This document shows positions 17,993 to 27,044 of a DNA stretch of 64,000 bases, one piece after another (the first letter of the stretch is position 1; each line of letters starts with the position of its first letter). This DNA is from Lachnospiraceae bacterium (GTDB lineage Bacteria; Bacillota; Clostridia; Lachnospirales; Lachnospiraceae). The notes beneath the pieces are model-generated. The model was not told where the DNA came from, did no database searches, and saw only the letters and a list, made by a program, of their open reading frames with translations. The translations under genes were made by a program, and so were the position numbers. The stretch covers positions 1 to 64,000 of the forward strand of contig JAFSCH010000054.1 of assembly GCA_017436865.1 (NCBI GenBank), in the 5' to 3' direction.

Positions 17993-18478
17993 ATGAGCTC
18001 TCATACCAAAATTGTAGTTCTTCGTTCCAAGGAACTACTCTATACTATCTTACTTGTGGTGGTCGTTTTACTGACTATCATTATTCTATTCTCACTCTTC
18101 GTACCGGGAGCTGAAAGCTCCGATGATGAAGAAGCAGCTATCAATACAGAGGTTGCTTATATACCCGGAGTCTATACCAGTACGCTGCAGCTTGGTAATT
18201 CCAATCTTGAAATGCAAGTTGTCGTAGATGCCAACCATATCAATGACATTTCCATCAGCAATCTGGATGAATCCGTTGCAACCATGTATCCACTTATGGA
18301 GCCAACCCTGACAGAATTAGAAAATAAGGTGCTCGAAGCACAAACTGTCGAGAATATCAGTTATTCTACCGAAACCAAATATACATCACTTATGTTGCTT
18401 AATTCCATATCACAAGCATTAGGAAAAGCAACCATTGTTACTGAAAATGCACAACCTTCGGTTGACGAAATGCAATAA
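17993..18478 (+). CDS. membrane-anchored protein with FMN_bind-like fold
   Basis: The start MSSHTK is preferred because GGAG lies six bases upstream, ten codons inside the longest frame; this gives 161 aa. One membrane helix (LLYTILLVVVVLLTIIILFSLF) is followed by an exported domain. The pattern PGVYTSTL, VVVDANHINDISI, ALGKA and the TSLMLLNSI segment resembles the spacing of FMN-binding (FMN_bind) domains, but the flavin-accepting SGAT motif is absent. Assignment is therefore weak. It ends at a shared terminator with hslO. Confidence 0.65.
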   Translation: MSSHTKIVVLRSKELLYTILLVVVVLLTIIILFSLFVPGAESSDDEEAAINTEVAYIPGVYTSTLQLGNSNLEMQVVVDANHINDISISNLDESVATMYPLMEPTLTELENKVLEAQTVENISYSTETKYTSLMLLNSISQALGKATIVTENAQPSVDEMQ

Positions 18479-18490
18479 CTGTTTTAACAA

Positions 18491-18525
18491 AAAACGAGCA
18501 GATTTTTCACAAATCTGCTCGTTTT
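18491..18525. terminator. bidirectional terminator
   Basis: A perfect 15-bp stem (AAAACGAGCAGATTT with its inverse) and a five-base loop lie between two convergent genes. Both outer flanks give T runs on the relevant strand, so it can serve both genes. Confidence 0.9.
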
Positions 18526-18526
18526 C

Positions 18527-19405
18527 TTATTTTGTTCTCTTAATCATTCTCTTTAAATCTTCGACCGTAAACTCATATGCAGTATTACAGAAATGACATT
18601 TTACCTCAATTGGCTTACCTTCCTGTATCATCTCATTGATTTCCTGTTTACCAATACTTACAACTGCCTTTTCAACACGTTCCTTATCGCAATTACAGTA
18701 ATACTGTGTTGGCATGGTATCCATGATTTCCAGTCCCATATCACCTAACAAAATCTCTAAAATCTGCTCAGGTGTATTACCATCATCTAAAAGTTTTGTT
18801 ACACTGGTAACCTCTGCAAGCTTCTTTTCAAGCTTTTCAATTACCTCTTCCTCCGCAAATGGCATAAGCTGAATAATAAATCCACCTGCCTGTTTTACAG
18901 TATTATCTTTTTCCATCAGCACACCAAGTCCAACTGCTGAAGGCACCTGCTCTGAGGTTGCAAAATAATAAGTTAAGTCCTCTGCAATTTCTCCCGTCTT
19001 TAGCTCTGTCTGGCCTACATAAGGTTCTTTTAAACCCATGTCCTTAATAACACTTAATACGCCAATACCTAAAGCACCACCTACATCCAGCTTCCCCTGT
19101 GCATTTGGTGGTAGCATAACCTGTGGTTCCAATGCACAGCCCTTAACATTGGCTTGGGAATCTGCTGTAACGGTCAATCCCTTTGCCGGACCATTACCAC
19201 GAATCTGAAGTGTTAAAACATCCTTCTCACCCTTTAACATACTTCCCATCATGGCACCTGCAGTAAGCAATCTGCCAAGTGCCGCTGTTATTACAGGGCT
19301 TGTATTATGTGCCTGTCTTGCTGTTTCCACAGTCTCCTTTGTTGTTACGGCAAATGCTCTAATCTGTGCATTCGCCGCTGTTGCTCTTACGATATAATCA
19401 GCCAT
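18527..19405 (-). CDS. hslO: Hsp33 redox-regulated chaperone
   Basis: The 292-residue product matches Hsp33. The N-terminal substrate-binding domain contains GRLLTAGAMMGSMLKGEKDVLTLQI. The C-terminal redox switch has the four zinc cysteines (CNCDKE about residue 236 and CHFCNTAYEF about residue 271). In the reduced cytoplasm zinc keeps it inactive; oxidation releases zinc and activates holdase function. It follows a methyltransferase gene by 32 bp. Confidence 0.97.
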   Translation of the reverse strand: MADYIVRATAANAQIRAFAVTTKETVETARQAHNTSPVITAALGRLLTAGAMMGSMLKGEKDVLTLQIRGNGPAKGLTVTADSQANVKGCALEPQVMLPPNAQGKLDVGGALGIGVLSVIKDMGLKEPYVGQTELKTGEIAEDLTYYFATSEQVPSAVGLGVLMEKDNTVKQAGGFIIQLMPFAEEEVIEKLEKKLAEVTSVTKLLDDGNTPEQILEILLGDMGLEIMDTMPTQYYCNCDKERVEKAVVSIGKQEINEMIQEGKPIEVKCHFCNTAYEFTVEDLKRMIKRTK

Positions 19406-19437
19406 TTTCTTCTTTCCTTTCCAATACTACAAGCACA

Positions 19438-20205
19438 TTACTTACCTTGTTCTTGTGCAATACAATAAATACGCTCACTTGTATCCGTAACTTCTTGTAA
19501 GGTATCTGCATCATATGCTCTTATAAATTCCATACCTGCTTCCTTTAGAAAACGCTTCATATCTTCAAGTTCATAGCCTTTCTGATAATGTGTCTCCTGA
19601 AATCTGCGAAATAGTTCCTCACCACTTGCCTGCGCTTCTTTTACAAATATCGTAAGGTCATATTCATTAATTCTCTCTTCCTCATCATAGAAGTTCTCCC
19701 AGATAAAGCTACATTCTTCTCTATTCTCAGCAATTACCGTATCTCCTATGACTTCTTCATATTTATATCTTGTATTAAAATCAAAGAAAAAGATGCCTTT
19801 TGGATCCAGATAATTATTTACGAGTTTAAAGCATGTTACCACATCCTCATCCTCTAATAAATAATTCAAAGAATCACACACACTTACTACTGCACCAACC
19901 GTTCCATACAATTCAAACTCTCGCATATCCTGATTCAGATACAGAATATCCTGATGGCCGGACTGTTCTCTTTTATCTAAGGCAATATTCAACATATCCT
20001 GTGAATAGTCAATGCCTATCATATCATAACCATTCTCTGCCAAGAGCTCTGTCATACTGCCTGTTCCACAGCCAAGCTCTAAGATAAGTCCATTTTGTAT
20101 GTCATATTCTCGTAAAACAGCTAGTATATTCTGACACCACTGTTCATACGGTGTTTCATCCATAAATTGGTCATATACACTGGCAAAATCAGTATATGCC
20201 TCCAT
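19438..20205 (-). CDS. class I SAM-dependent methyltransferase
   Basis: The 255-residue protein has the SAM-binding glycine motif LILELGCGTGSMTELLA, then IGIDYSQDMLNIA and VVSVCDSLNYLLED. The N-terminus (YTDFASVYDQFMDETPYEQW) is typical of YqeM/Cfa-like small-molecule methyltransferases in Clostridia. The substrate is unknown. Its leader contains the two-hairpin repeat at 20219-20294. Confidence 0.85.
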   Translation of the reverse strand: MEAYTDFASVYDQFMDETPYEQWCQNILAVLREYDIQNGLILELGCGTGSMTELLAENGYDMIGIDYSQDMLNIALDKREQSGHQDILYLNQDMREFELYGTVGAVVSVCDSLNYLLEDEDVVTCFKLVNNYLDPKGIFFFDFNTRYKYEEVIGDTVIAENREECSFIWENFYDEEERINEYDLTIFVKEAQASGEELFRRFQETHYQKGYELEDMKRFLKEAGMEFIRAYDADTLQEVTDTSERIYCIAQEQGK

Positions 20206-20218
20206 AAACTCTCACCTT

Positions 20219-20294
20219 TCTATCTACCGCAAATTTGTATGCGAAGCCACAAATTTGCCGTGTAAAAAATCTTCCGTATATGGATTTTTCACAC
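20219..20294 (-). repeat. two-hairpin dispersed repeat in the 5' leader
   Basis: Read with the gene, GTGTGAAAAATC pairs with GATTTTTTACAC (one mismatch), and a second hairpin GCAAATTTGT/ACAAATTTGC follows. GATAGAAAGG with the ribosome site comes directly after. A close copy lies at 61943-62021 upstream of the GtrA gene, in the same position relative to its downstream gene. Confidence 0.75.
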
Positions 20295-20295
20295 T

Positions 20296-21156
20296 TTATT
20301 CTCCACCTAACTTCATAGAAATTACAAATCCAACTGCCAACATAACAATACCTGTCAAAATCTCAATCACACCAAGCGCTACAGATCCCATCATGATAAG
20401 GATTGCAAATGGAGATGCTACAATCAAACCAATAATAGCCCAGTATGCAATCTGACTGAACTTTTTAAATACAAATTCTACAAATTTTGCAACTCCTACA
20501 ATACCTACTACTGCCCCAATACCAAATGGAACAAGTACAACACAGCATGCAAGTGCTCCAGCAATATCAAACGCAAGCACTGCATTGATAAATGCGCTTA
20601 TGGTATCAATAATCGTATTGTAATATCCTAAAATCATCATTACCATAGAACCGCTCACACCAGGAATAACCATAGTAGCCGCAGCAATAACACCTACAAA
20701 AAACAGTTTAACAATATTTACAAAACTTAACGATACATCAGCCCCTGTATCAACACCTTCGCCCATCAATGCCATTCCTACTACTAAAACAAAAAATGCT
20801 GCAAACGCAAGAATTGCTCCAATTCCTGTCTTATTTCCCTTTACTTTCTTATACATAACAGGAAGACTTCCAATAATCAAACCAATAAAAAACAGATTGG
20901 TCTGTAATGGATAATTCGGAAAGAAAAATTCCGAAAAAAGCTTGGAGAACAATGCAATAGCAAGTACCATTCCAATTCCTAATGGTGCAACCAGCATCAC
21001 AGCTTCCTTAAATTTCTTCACAAAATGTGTCAGCACCATAATTAATTTATCATAGATCCCCATGGAAACCATCATAGTTCCTCCACTAACACCTGGAATG
21101 ACATTGGAAAGACCAATGACCATACCTCTAAAAATGTTTAAAATAAATTCTTTCAT
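20296..21156 (-). CDS. DUF368 family membrane protein
   Basis: This 286-residue protein has about eight membrane segments and the two inverted signature motifs of DUF368 (LSNVIPGVSGGTMMVSMGIYD near residue 17 and MVIPGVSGSMVMMILGYY near residue 162). The DUF368/DedA-related group includes undecaprenyl-phosphate translocases, so lipid-carrier recycling is a plausible role here among glycan genes. It lies between hisC and the methyltransferase. Confidence 0.88.
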   Translation of the reverse strand: MKEFILNIFRGMVIGLSNVIPGVSGGTMMVSMGIYDKLIMVLTHFVKKFKEAVMLVAPLGIGMVLAIALFSKLFSEFFFPNYPLQTNLFFIGLIIGSLPVMYKKVKGNKTGIGAILAFAAFFVLVVGMALMGEGVDTGADVSLSFVNIVKLFFVGVIAAATMVIPGVSGSMVMMILGYYNTIIDTISAFINAVLAFDIAGALACCVVLVPFGIGAVVGIVGVAKFVEFVFKKFSQIAYWAIIGLIVASPFAILIMMGSVALGVIEILTGIVMLAVGFVISMKLGGE

Positions 21157-21171
21157 AATTCTTCTTACTCC

Positions 21172-22233
21172 CTATTTTCTTTCGTTTATGAAGTTCTCAA
21201 GGAACTCCATTACCTGCTTCATTTCTTCATCTGTTCCAATCGAAATACGCAAATAATTCCCAATTCGCTCCTTGTTCCAATGTCTTACAAAGATCTGATT
21301 CTCACGTAAAGCATCAAAAATTTCCTGTGCCGGAATGCTCTTATGTGATGCAAAAATGAAATTCGTCTTAGAATCTGTAAAGGTGAATCCTAGTCTTGCA
21401 AGCTCTTGTTTTGTCCACTCTCTCGTAGCAATTACCTTGCCCGTTATTTCCTGGAAATATGCCTCATCTTCTACTGATGCCACACCTGCTATGATAGAAG
21501 TTGCATTCATAGTATAAGAATTAAAGGAAAACTTCGCATCATTCAAGAATCCAATCAATTTCTTACTTCCGATTGCAAAGCCAATTCGCATACCTGCCAT
21601 AGAACGTGACTTTGAAAAAGTCTGCACTACGAGCAGATTATCATACTTTTCTACCAATGGAACACAGCTCTCTCCACCAAAATCCACATAAGCTTCATCT
21701 ACAATGACAACAACATCTTGATTTGCCTTGATAATCTCTTCTATCATGGACACCGGAGCTGCAACTCCTGTTGGCGCATTTGGATTTGCAATAACTATGC
21801 CTCCATTTTCCTTACAATAGTCTTCCTTTTTAATCTCAAACTTCTCATCCAGTGCCTGACATTCATAAGGAATTCTATATAAATCTGCCCAAACATCATA
21901 AAAAGAATATGTAATATCCGGAAACAGGATTGGTTTTTCCGAATTGAAGAAGGTCAAAAATGCCATTGCCAGTACATCATCTGACCCAACTCCAACAAAT
22001 ACTTGTTCCACAGGCACTTTATATCTTTTTGCCAATACTGTTCTTAAATCTGCCACATCCGGATCCGGATATTTGCGAAGCACATCATAATCAAAATGAT
22101 TCAACACTGCTTCTACACCCGGTGCGGGTGGATAAGGACATTCATTGGTATTCAGCTTAATAACATTTTTATTTTTTGGCTGTTCACCTGCAACATAAGG
22201 AACAACCTTTCGCACATTATTCTCCCAGCTCAT
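21172..22233 (-). CDS. hisC: histidinol-phosphate aminotransferase
   Basis: This 353-residue PLP fold-type I aminotransferase has the family N-terminus with KLNTNECPYPPAPGV, the PLP contact VDEAYVDFGG and the PLP lysine in QTFSKSRSMAGMRIGFAIG (near residue 210). It converts imidazole-acetol phosphate and glutamate into histidinol phosphate. Other his genes are not in the window, so a wider specificity for aromatic amino acids is possible. GAGGAG precedes the ATG. Confidence 0.92.
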   Translation of the reverse strand: MSWENNVRKVVPYVAGEQPKNKNVIKLNTNECPYPPAPGVEAVLNHFDYDVLRKYPDPDVADLRTVLAKRYKVPVEQVFVGVGSDDVLAMAFLTFFNSEKPILFPDITYSFYDVWADLYRIPYECQALDEKFEIKKEDYCKENGGIVIANPNAPTGVAAPVSMIEEIIKANQDVVVIVDEAYVDFGGESCVPLVEKYDNLLVVQTFSKSRSMAGMRIGFAIGSKKLIGFLNDAKFSFNSYTMNATSIIAGVASVEDEAYFQEITGKVIATREWTKQELARLGFTFTDSKTNFIFASHKSIPAQEIFDALRENQIFVRHWNKERIGNYLRISIGTDEEMKQVMEFLENFINERK

Positions 22234-22420
22234 GATTCTCCTCGATTCTCTTCTATAGTCATAAAATTGTTTTTTAACGACTCTTTATCATAGCAGAATT
22301 TTTTTAATTATGCAATGTTTTCGCTGTGTTATCTTGACTACAGCGCCTATTCATCTTATCCTTTTCATAAGAAACCAAATTTTAGGGAATTACTATATTT
22401 ATTCAACAAGGAGGACACCT

Positions 22421-24172
22421 ATGAATCTAATATCTTGTTTACTGAAAAGCTTTTTGTCCTTATTTGCCATTATGCGACTCACAGGGATGAATACTGCAAA
22501 TCCATTTTCTATCATCCTGTTTTTGATATTTTTTTATTTATATATCCGTTTATCAGAGCCCTCTATTCAAACCACTGTAACTTCAAGAGATATGTGGCTT
22601 TCCTTTTTGGTTGCAACGCTTTTTTCTTCATTGACACTTGCTGCAGACTATACCAAACTTTTACAAGGACTGACCAGTACACTATTTTGTCTATGTATAC
22701 TGTTTTTATCTTTTTCCGGATTATTTCTATTATATTATCATGCCATTCGATTATTGTTGATTAAAAGCAAACTCTTTATTCCAGACGATTCATTATACCC
22801 GGTAATATGGCTTCCTTTTGTTGCTTTTTTTGTATGCCTTATTGCATGGTTTCCATACTTTCTTCATGAATATCCTGCAATTATGACTCCTGACAGTCTC
22901 AATCAGTATGCACAGGTTATCGGTGCTTACGAGCTCACTAATCATCATCCCGTCATTCATACAATGATAATTGGTTTCTTCTACCATATGGGATTGAATC
23001 TGACAGGCAATGTTCATTTTGGCCTTGCTTCCTATACAATCATACAAATGCTATTTATGGCTTGGGTTGCATCCTATGTTATAAAAACTTTGCAGTTGGC
23101 TCATATAAAAACATCTATTTGTGCAGTTGTCATTTGCTTTTATGCCTTCATCCCATACCATGGCATCTATGCAGTAACCATGTGGAAAGATATCCCTTTT
23201 GCAGGCTGTATGACACTTTTTGCAGCATCTCTGCTTCGTTTTCAGCTTCGTAATCCGTCAAATAATGATTCTGTCAAATTAAAACTTAGCGAATGTTTTA
23301 CCTTACTGGTTCCATATATTTTTGCAGGCTTTATGCTCTGTCTGCTTCGTACCAATGGCTGGTATGCTTTTTTACTCAGCCTTCCATTTATACTGTATTG
23401 GAACCGCAACCAATTAAAGCTTATTATTCCAGTTCATTTAATTTTACTGACCTTGGTACTCTTTGTAAAATATCCATGCATGAACATTTATGAGATAAAA
23501 CAGGCTGACTTTGTGGAATCTTTATCCATCCCTGTTCAGCAAATTGCCAAAGTCCTTGCAAATCGAGAACCTTTAACCGAAGATCAGCTTCTAAAACTTG
23601 AACACTTTATGGATATTGAACAGGCACGCCTTGTTTATCAACCGGATGTATCTGACAATATTAAAAATCTAATCCGAAGCACTGGAAATGAATATTTAGA
23701 AAGCCATAAAGGCGAATTCTTCTCCCTTTGGTTATCTATAGGGCTAGATCATCCTAAAGCGTATTTTGATGCCTATATTTCTCAAACGAACGGCTTCTGG
23801 TACCCTGATGTTTCCTATGAAGTTGGGCTTGCTGATGGTATCTACCCAAATGAATGGGGCTTAAACTGGCAACCTATTCTGCGTGGAAGTATCGTCATAA
23901 AAATGAGAGAACTTCTTTTTAAACTACATGATTTAATTCCTCTTTATGGATTCTTATGGAGTATTGGTGGCATGTTTTGGACTATCCTTCTCTCTCAATG
24001 TATCTCTATTCGTAATGAACGTCCTGTTGGGTTCTTGATTGCCATTCCTGCCATAGCTCTTGTACTAACCTTGTGTATAGCAACTCCTGTTGCAACAGAA
24101 TTTCGCTATGCATATTCTCTGTTCTTTGGTTTGCCTCTTTATTTACTTGTACCATTTGTACGCAAAAAATAA
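22421..24172 (+). CDS. DUF6020 family polytopic membrane protein
   Basis: The 583-residue product starts at MNLISC, where AAGGAGG lies seven bases upstream; the frame is open further upstream without such a site. It has about a dozen hydrophobic segments. The segment EYPAIMTPDSLNQYAQVIG followed by NHHPVIHTMIIGFFYH is the signature of DUF6020, a GT-C-like group in Firmicutes. The Asp in TPDS lies where GT-C catalytic acids occur. A role in surface glycan transfer is likely but not proven. Confidence 0.82.
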   Translation: MNLISCLLKSFLSLFAIMRLTGMNTANPFSIILFLIFFYLYIRLSEPSIQTTVTSRDMWLSFLVATLFSSLTLAADYTKLLQGLTSTLFCLCILFLSFSGLFLLYYHAIRLLLIKSKLFIPDDSLYPVIWLPFVAFFVCLIAWFPYFLHEYPAIMTPDSLNQYAQVIGAYELTNHHPVIHTMIIGFFYHMGLNLTGNVHFGLASYTIIQMLFMAWVASYVIKTLQLAHIKTSICAVVICFYAFIPYHGIYAVTMWKDIPFAGCMTLFAASLLRFQLRNPSNNDSVKLKLSECFTLLVPYIFAGFMLCLLRTNGWYAFLLSLPFILYWNRNQLKLIIPVHLILLTLVLFVKYPCMNIYEIKQADFVESLSIPVQQIAKVLANREPLTEDQLLKLEHFMDIEQARLVYQPDVSDNIKNLIRSTGNEYLESHKGEFFSLWLSIGLDHPKAYFDAYISQTNGFWYPDVSYEVGLADGIYPNEWGLNWQPILRGSIVIKMRELLFKLHDLIPLYGFLWSIGGMFWTILLSQCISIRNERPVGFLIAIPAIALVLTLCIATPVATEFRYAYSLFFGLPLYLLVPFVRKK

Positions 24173-24189
24173 CATTTTTCAACAGCCTC

Positions 24190-24223
24190 ATCACAAGATA
24201 TGATGGGGTTGTTAGATTCTTTT
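24190..24223 (+). terminator. probable terminator after the DUF6020 gene
   Basis: AACAGCCTCATCA and TGATGGGGTTGTT form a stem with G-T pairs, and a T-rich stretch follows. It lies just after the stop codon at 24172. Confidence 0.6.
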
Positions 24224-24291
24224 ATGAACATTTTGTGAACATGCTGTAAATATAAAGTAAATATAAAATGAATAAATTTTTGTAAAAACTA

Positions 24292-24319
24292 TTGACCTTC
24301 TCAAAAAAAGATGTATAAT
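24292..24319 (+). promoter_or_regulatory. sigma-A type promoter for the repeat lipoprotein
   Basis: TTGACC and TATAAT are separated by 16 bp and lie about 80 bp upstream of the ATG at 24399. Confidence 0.75.
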
Positions 24320-24398
24320 ATGAAAAATGTAAACATAAGTTATGTTTTTCGCATTAAGTGTGAAAAACCATTATTATGAAACAAGGGAGAGAAAAATT

Positions 24399-24719
24399 AT
24401 GAAGAAATCTATTTTAGCAACAATTATGAGCCTTACATTAGGTGCAGCAATGCTTACAGCTTGTGGTTCTACAGCAGAAGACACAACAGCTGAAACAATC
24501 GTAGCAGAAGAAGCTACTACAGTAGAAGCTACTACAGTAGAAGCTACTACAGAAGTTGCTACTACAGAAGAAGCTACTACAGAAGTTGCTACTACAGAAG
24601 AAGCTACTACAGAAGTTGCTACAACTGAAGAAGCTACTACAGAAGAAGCTACTACAGAAGTTGCTACTACAGAAGAAGCTACAACTGTAGAAGAAACTAC
24701 AGAAGCTGCTGCTAACTAA
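24399..24719 (+). CDS. small lipoprotein with Thr/Glu-rich repeats
   Basis: The 106-residue product has a lipoprotein signal peptide ending in the lipobox LTAC. The mature part consists almost only of variants of EATTEVATTE, repeated to the end. At DNA level these are near-exact repeats of GAAGCTACTACAGAA units. It looks like an extended surface stalk that may be O-glycosylated on threonine. AGGGAGAG precedes this ATG, so the longer upstream frame is not used. It is monocistronic with its own promoter and terminator. Confidence 0.8.
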   Translation: MKKSILATIMSLTLGAAMLTACGSTAEDTTAETIVAEEATTVEATTVEATTEVATTEEATTEVATTEEATTEVATTEEATTEEATTEVATTEEATTVEETTEAAAN

Positions 24720-24774
24720 TTAGTTAACAATTGCGTAGTAAAAGTGTGGTTCGTTTTATCGGACACACAATAAT

Positions 24775-24808
24775 AAAAAGGGATAGTCATATTGACTATC
24801 CTTTTTTA
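24775..24808 (+). terminator. Rho-independent terminator
   Basis: GGATAGTC and GACTATCC pair around a five-base loop, with an A run before and a T run after. It ends the lipoprotein transcript. Confidence 0.92.
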
Positions 24809-24853
24809 TTATATAAACAACATTTCTCTTTTCTTTTATTGATAATATATATT

Positions 24854-24892
24854 AAAAAGTGCGTAGTTCAAATCTAACTATACGCACTTTTA
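24854..24892 (-). terminator. Rho-independent terminator of the alarmone synthetase gene
   Basis: AAAAGTGCGTAGTT pairs with AACTATACGCACTTTT with one bulge. The minus-strand continuation is a T run. It lies five bases beyond the stop codon. Confidence 0.85.
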
Positions 24893-24896
24893 AGTC

Positions 24897-25529
24897 TCAC
24901 ATTGAATATGCCTGAACGCCTGCCGCCTCCAGTTTTTTTCTTATTTTCAACATCTGTTTGTCGATTTTCTGAATGGACTTGGAACATTTTAAAAATTCCT
25001 GTTCAAATACCTCCATTCCTACTTCCTTAGTCTTGTAAATGAAATGATGTTCAATATCTGCCCAAAAATCCATCGCTCTAGTACGCAACTGTATCTCTAC
25101 CTTAACAAACTCATCCTCAATCGGCACCTTTACAATAACATGCACACTCTGATAGCCACTTGACTTAGGCTTTTTTACATAATCCTTTAATTTAACAAAT
25201 TCAAAATCATGATTTCCAATCATTAAATCTGCAAGTTGATACACGTCATCTAAAAAATAACATACCGCTCTTACTCCAGCAATATCATTCAATTTGTCTT
25301 TTGCAATGTCAATCTTTAAAGCATAACCCTTTTTTTTCATTTTATTCAGGCAGCTTTCTGGTGTCTTTACTCGATATTCAATATCTTTAATATATTTTCT
25401 TCCTTTTTCCCCAGAAATCTCCGTATTAATTCTCTCTAATCTGTCTACTATCAATCTGCATGCTGCTTCATATTTATTATGAAAATCCGCCTGTTCCAGC
25501 TCTTGCATAAATTCCTTTTCTTTATTCAT
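24897..25529 (-). CDS. small alarmone synthetase (RelP/RelQ-like GTP pyrophosphokinase)
   Basis: The 210-residue protein is a single RelA/SpoT synthetase domain with no hydrolase or regulatory domains. Seen motifs are DIAGVRAVCYFLDDVYQLA, KPKSSGYQSVHVIV and VEIQLRTRAMDFWADIEH, which hold the GTP-binding and catalytic residues. It makes ppGpp or pppGpp from ATP and GDP/GTP in the cytoplasm. The start MNKEKE is preferred because AAGGGGAAG lies just upstream; the frame continues 26 codons further up. It is alone in its transcription unit. Confidence 0.92.
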   Translation of the reverse strand: MNKEKEFMQELEQADFHNKYEAACRLIVDRLERINTEISGEKGRKYIKDIEYRVKTPESCLNKMKKKGYALKIDIAKDKLNDIAGVRAVCYFLDDVYQLADLMIGNHDFEFVKLKDYVKKPKSSGYQSVHVIVKVPIEDEFVKVEIQLRTRAMDFWADIEHHFIYKTKEVGMEVFEQEFLKCSKSIQKIDKQMLKIRKKLEAAGVQAYSM

Positions 25530-25957
25530 TTTCTTCCCCTTACTTTCCTTGTCATTACGGTTGACTTTATACCAGTAACATAATCTCATATCCGAATAAA
25601 CATTCATTCCCTATTTACACAATACGATGTTTTTTCAACACCGCACAACTATCAAATTATAACATGGTTTTTCAAAAAAATCCAATATTTTATGTAAAAT
25701 GCACATATTTTTCTTGTAAAATCACTACTTTTCATTTATTTCAGAAACAAATCTGAGGATTTTGATTTACAAAACTACACTTTCTTACGCACTTAGCAGT
25801 AAATGCTAAGTGCTGTGTGAACAGTAACCTTATTATCAATATTATACATGTTTACTCACCTACTCTTGTGTTATTATCTGAAAGTTTGCTACAATATAAT
25901 TAGTATTATTCAATGTATCAAACTTTTATCAAAACAGTGTAAATATGGAGGATTTCA
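25530..25957. other. intergenic region between divergent genes
   Basis: This 428-bp AT-rich region holds no gene I can support. It contains the partial palindromic element at 25750-25828 and, near 25890, a TATAAT that could be part of the rightward capA promoter. Confidence 0.5.
25750..25828. repeat. partial copy of the MITE-like palindromic element
   Basis: The right half of the 1141 element is almost fully kept, with the hairpin GCACTTAGCA/TGCTAAGTGC and the end GAACAGTAAC. The left half is degraded to ATCTGAGGATTTTGATTTAC. No target duplication can be seen. Confidence 0.75.
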
Positions 25958-27034
25958 ATGAAAAAATTACTTAGTGCCTTATTCATATTAATATTTACTC
26001 TATGCACAAACCAACAGGTTTATGCTTCTCCTGAACGAATTACTTCGGTTCCGAAAGAAGATCTTTTCTCTGACAAGATTACGCTTTGCTTTGCAGGAGA
26101 TATGAATCTGGATGAAAAGTGGTCTACTACATTAACCCTAAATCAACAACCTAATGGTATCTATGATTGTATTGCACCTGAACTGATTGCCTACATGCAA
26201 CAGGCTGATATTTTCATGCCTAATAATGAATTTACTTATAGTACACGTGGAAAAGCTCTTCCCAATAAAGCATGGACCTTCCGTGCCAATCCATCCCGCG
26301 TTCATATCATGAAGGAACTTGGTACCGATATCGTATTGCTTGCTAATAACCACTGCTATGATTATGGCGCTGATGCACTCTTTGACACACTCGATACTTT
26401 AGAATCTGCCGGCATTGCTTATGTAGGTGCAGGCCGAACAATAAACGAAGCCATTCAGCCATATTATTTTCAGTATGATAACCTTATTATCGGTTATGTG
26501 GCAGCAAGTCAGGCTGAGAAATTTAAAATGACTCCACAAGCAACCGATACTACGCCTGGAATCCTTCGCTGTTATGATCCCTCTCTTTATCTTGAAACCA
26601 TCCGACAAACTGCAAAAGTAGCAGATATTGTTATTGCCAACATTCATTGGGGTACCGAAGGTTCTCATAAAGTAGAGCAATACCAGCGTGACCTCGCCTA
26701 CGCTATGATTGATGCCGGTGCTGATGCTATTATCGGAAGCCACCCTCATGTCTTGCAAGGTATCGAATATTATCAAGGAAAACCTATTATGTATAGCCTT
26801 GGAAATTTCTGGTTTAATGCAAAAACTATGTATACTTGTCTCTATGAGTTAGAGATTAATACTAAGACTGAATCTATCACGAAGGTACGTTTTATTCCTG
26901 CTATTCAAAAAAACAGCAAGACCAGCTATCCTACTGACCTTGCTATCCAGAGAGAAATCTTTGACTTTGAGCAGAGTATCTCTACTAATATTTTGATTGA
27001 TGATGAGGGATATGTACAGCCTGTATTAAACTAA
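25958..27034 (+). CDS. CapA family phosphoesterase-like exported protein
   Basis: The 358-residue product has a signal peptide (KKLLSALFILIFTLCTNQQVYA). The CapA/PGA_cap metallophosphoesterase-like domain shows LCFAGDMNLDEKW, LANNHCYDYGADAL, ANIHWGTE and GSHPHVLQGIEYYQGKPIMYSLGNFWF. CapA proteins take part in poly-gamma-glutamate export in Bacillus, but most Clostridia copies stand alone, without capB or capC, and their substrate is unknown. GGAGG lies just before the ATG. A second paralogue is at 37566, and between them lay the deacetylase gene now split by the mobile element. Confidence 0.88.
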   Translation: MKKLLSALFILIFTLCTNQQVYASPERITSVPKEDLFSDKITLCFAGDMNLDEKWSTTLTLNQQPNGIYDCIAPELIAYMQQADIFMPNNEFTYSTRGKALPNKAWTFRANPSRVHIMKELGTDIVLLANNHCYDYGADALFDTLDTLESAGIAYVGAGRTINEAIQPYYFQYDNLIIGYVAASQAEKFKMTPQATDTTPGILRCYDPSLYLETIRQTAKVADIVIANIHWGTEGSHKVEQYQRDLAYAMIDAGADAIIGSHPHVLQGIEYYQGKPIMYSLGNFWFNAKTMYTCLYELEINTKTESITKVRFIPAIQKNSKTSYPTDLAIQREIFDFEQSISTNILIDDEGYVQPVLN

Positions 27035-27044
27035 GTTCATACTT

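Noticed and set aside
22315..22764. 149-codon frame overlapping the DUF6020 gene
   Set aside because: It is an out-of-frame shadow of a gene with a strong start signal and family motifs.
24500..24700. Repeats as CRISPR or VNTR outside genes
   Set aside because: They are in frame in a lipoprotein gene with signal peptide, promoter and terminator.
25750..25828. Terminator of the alarmone synthetase or capA gene
   Set aside because: It lies upstream of both divergent genes and matches the palindromic mobile element.
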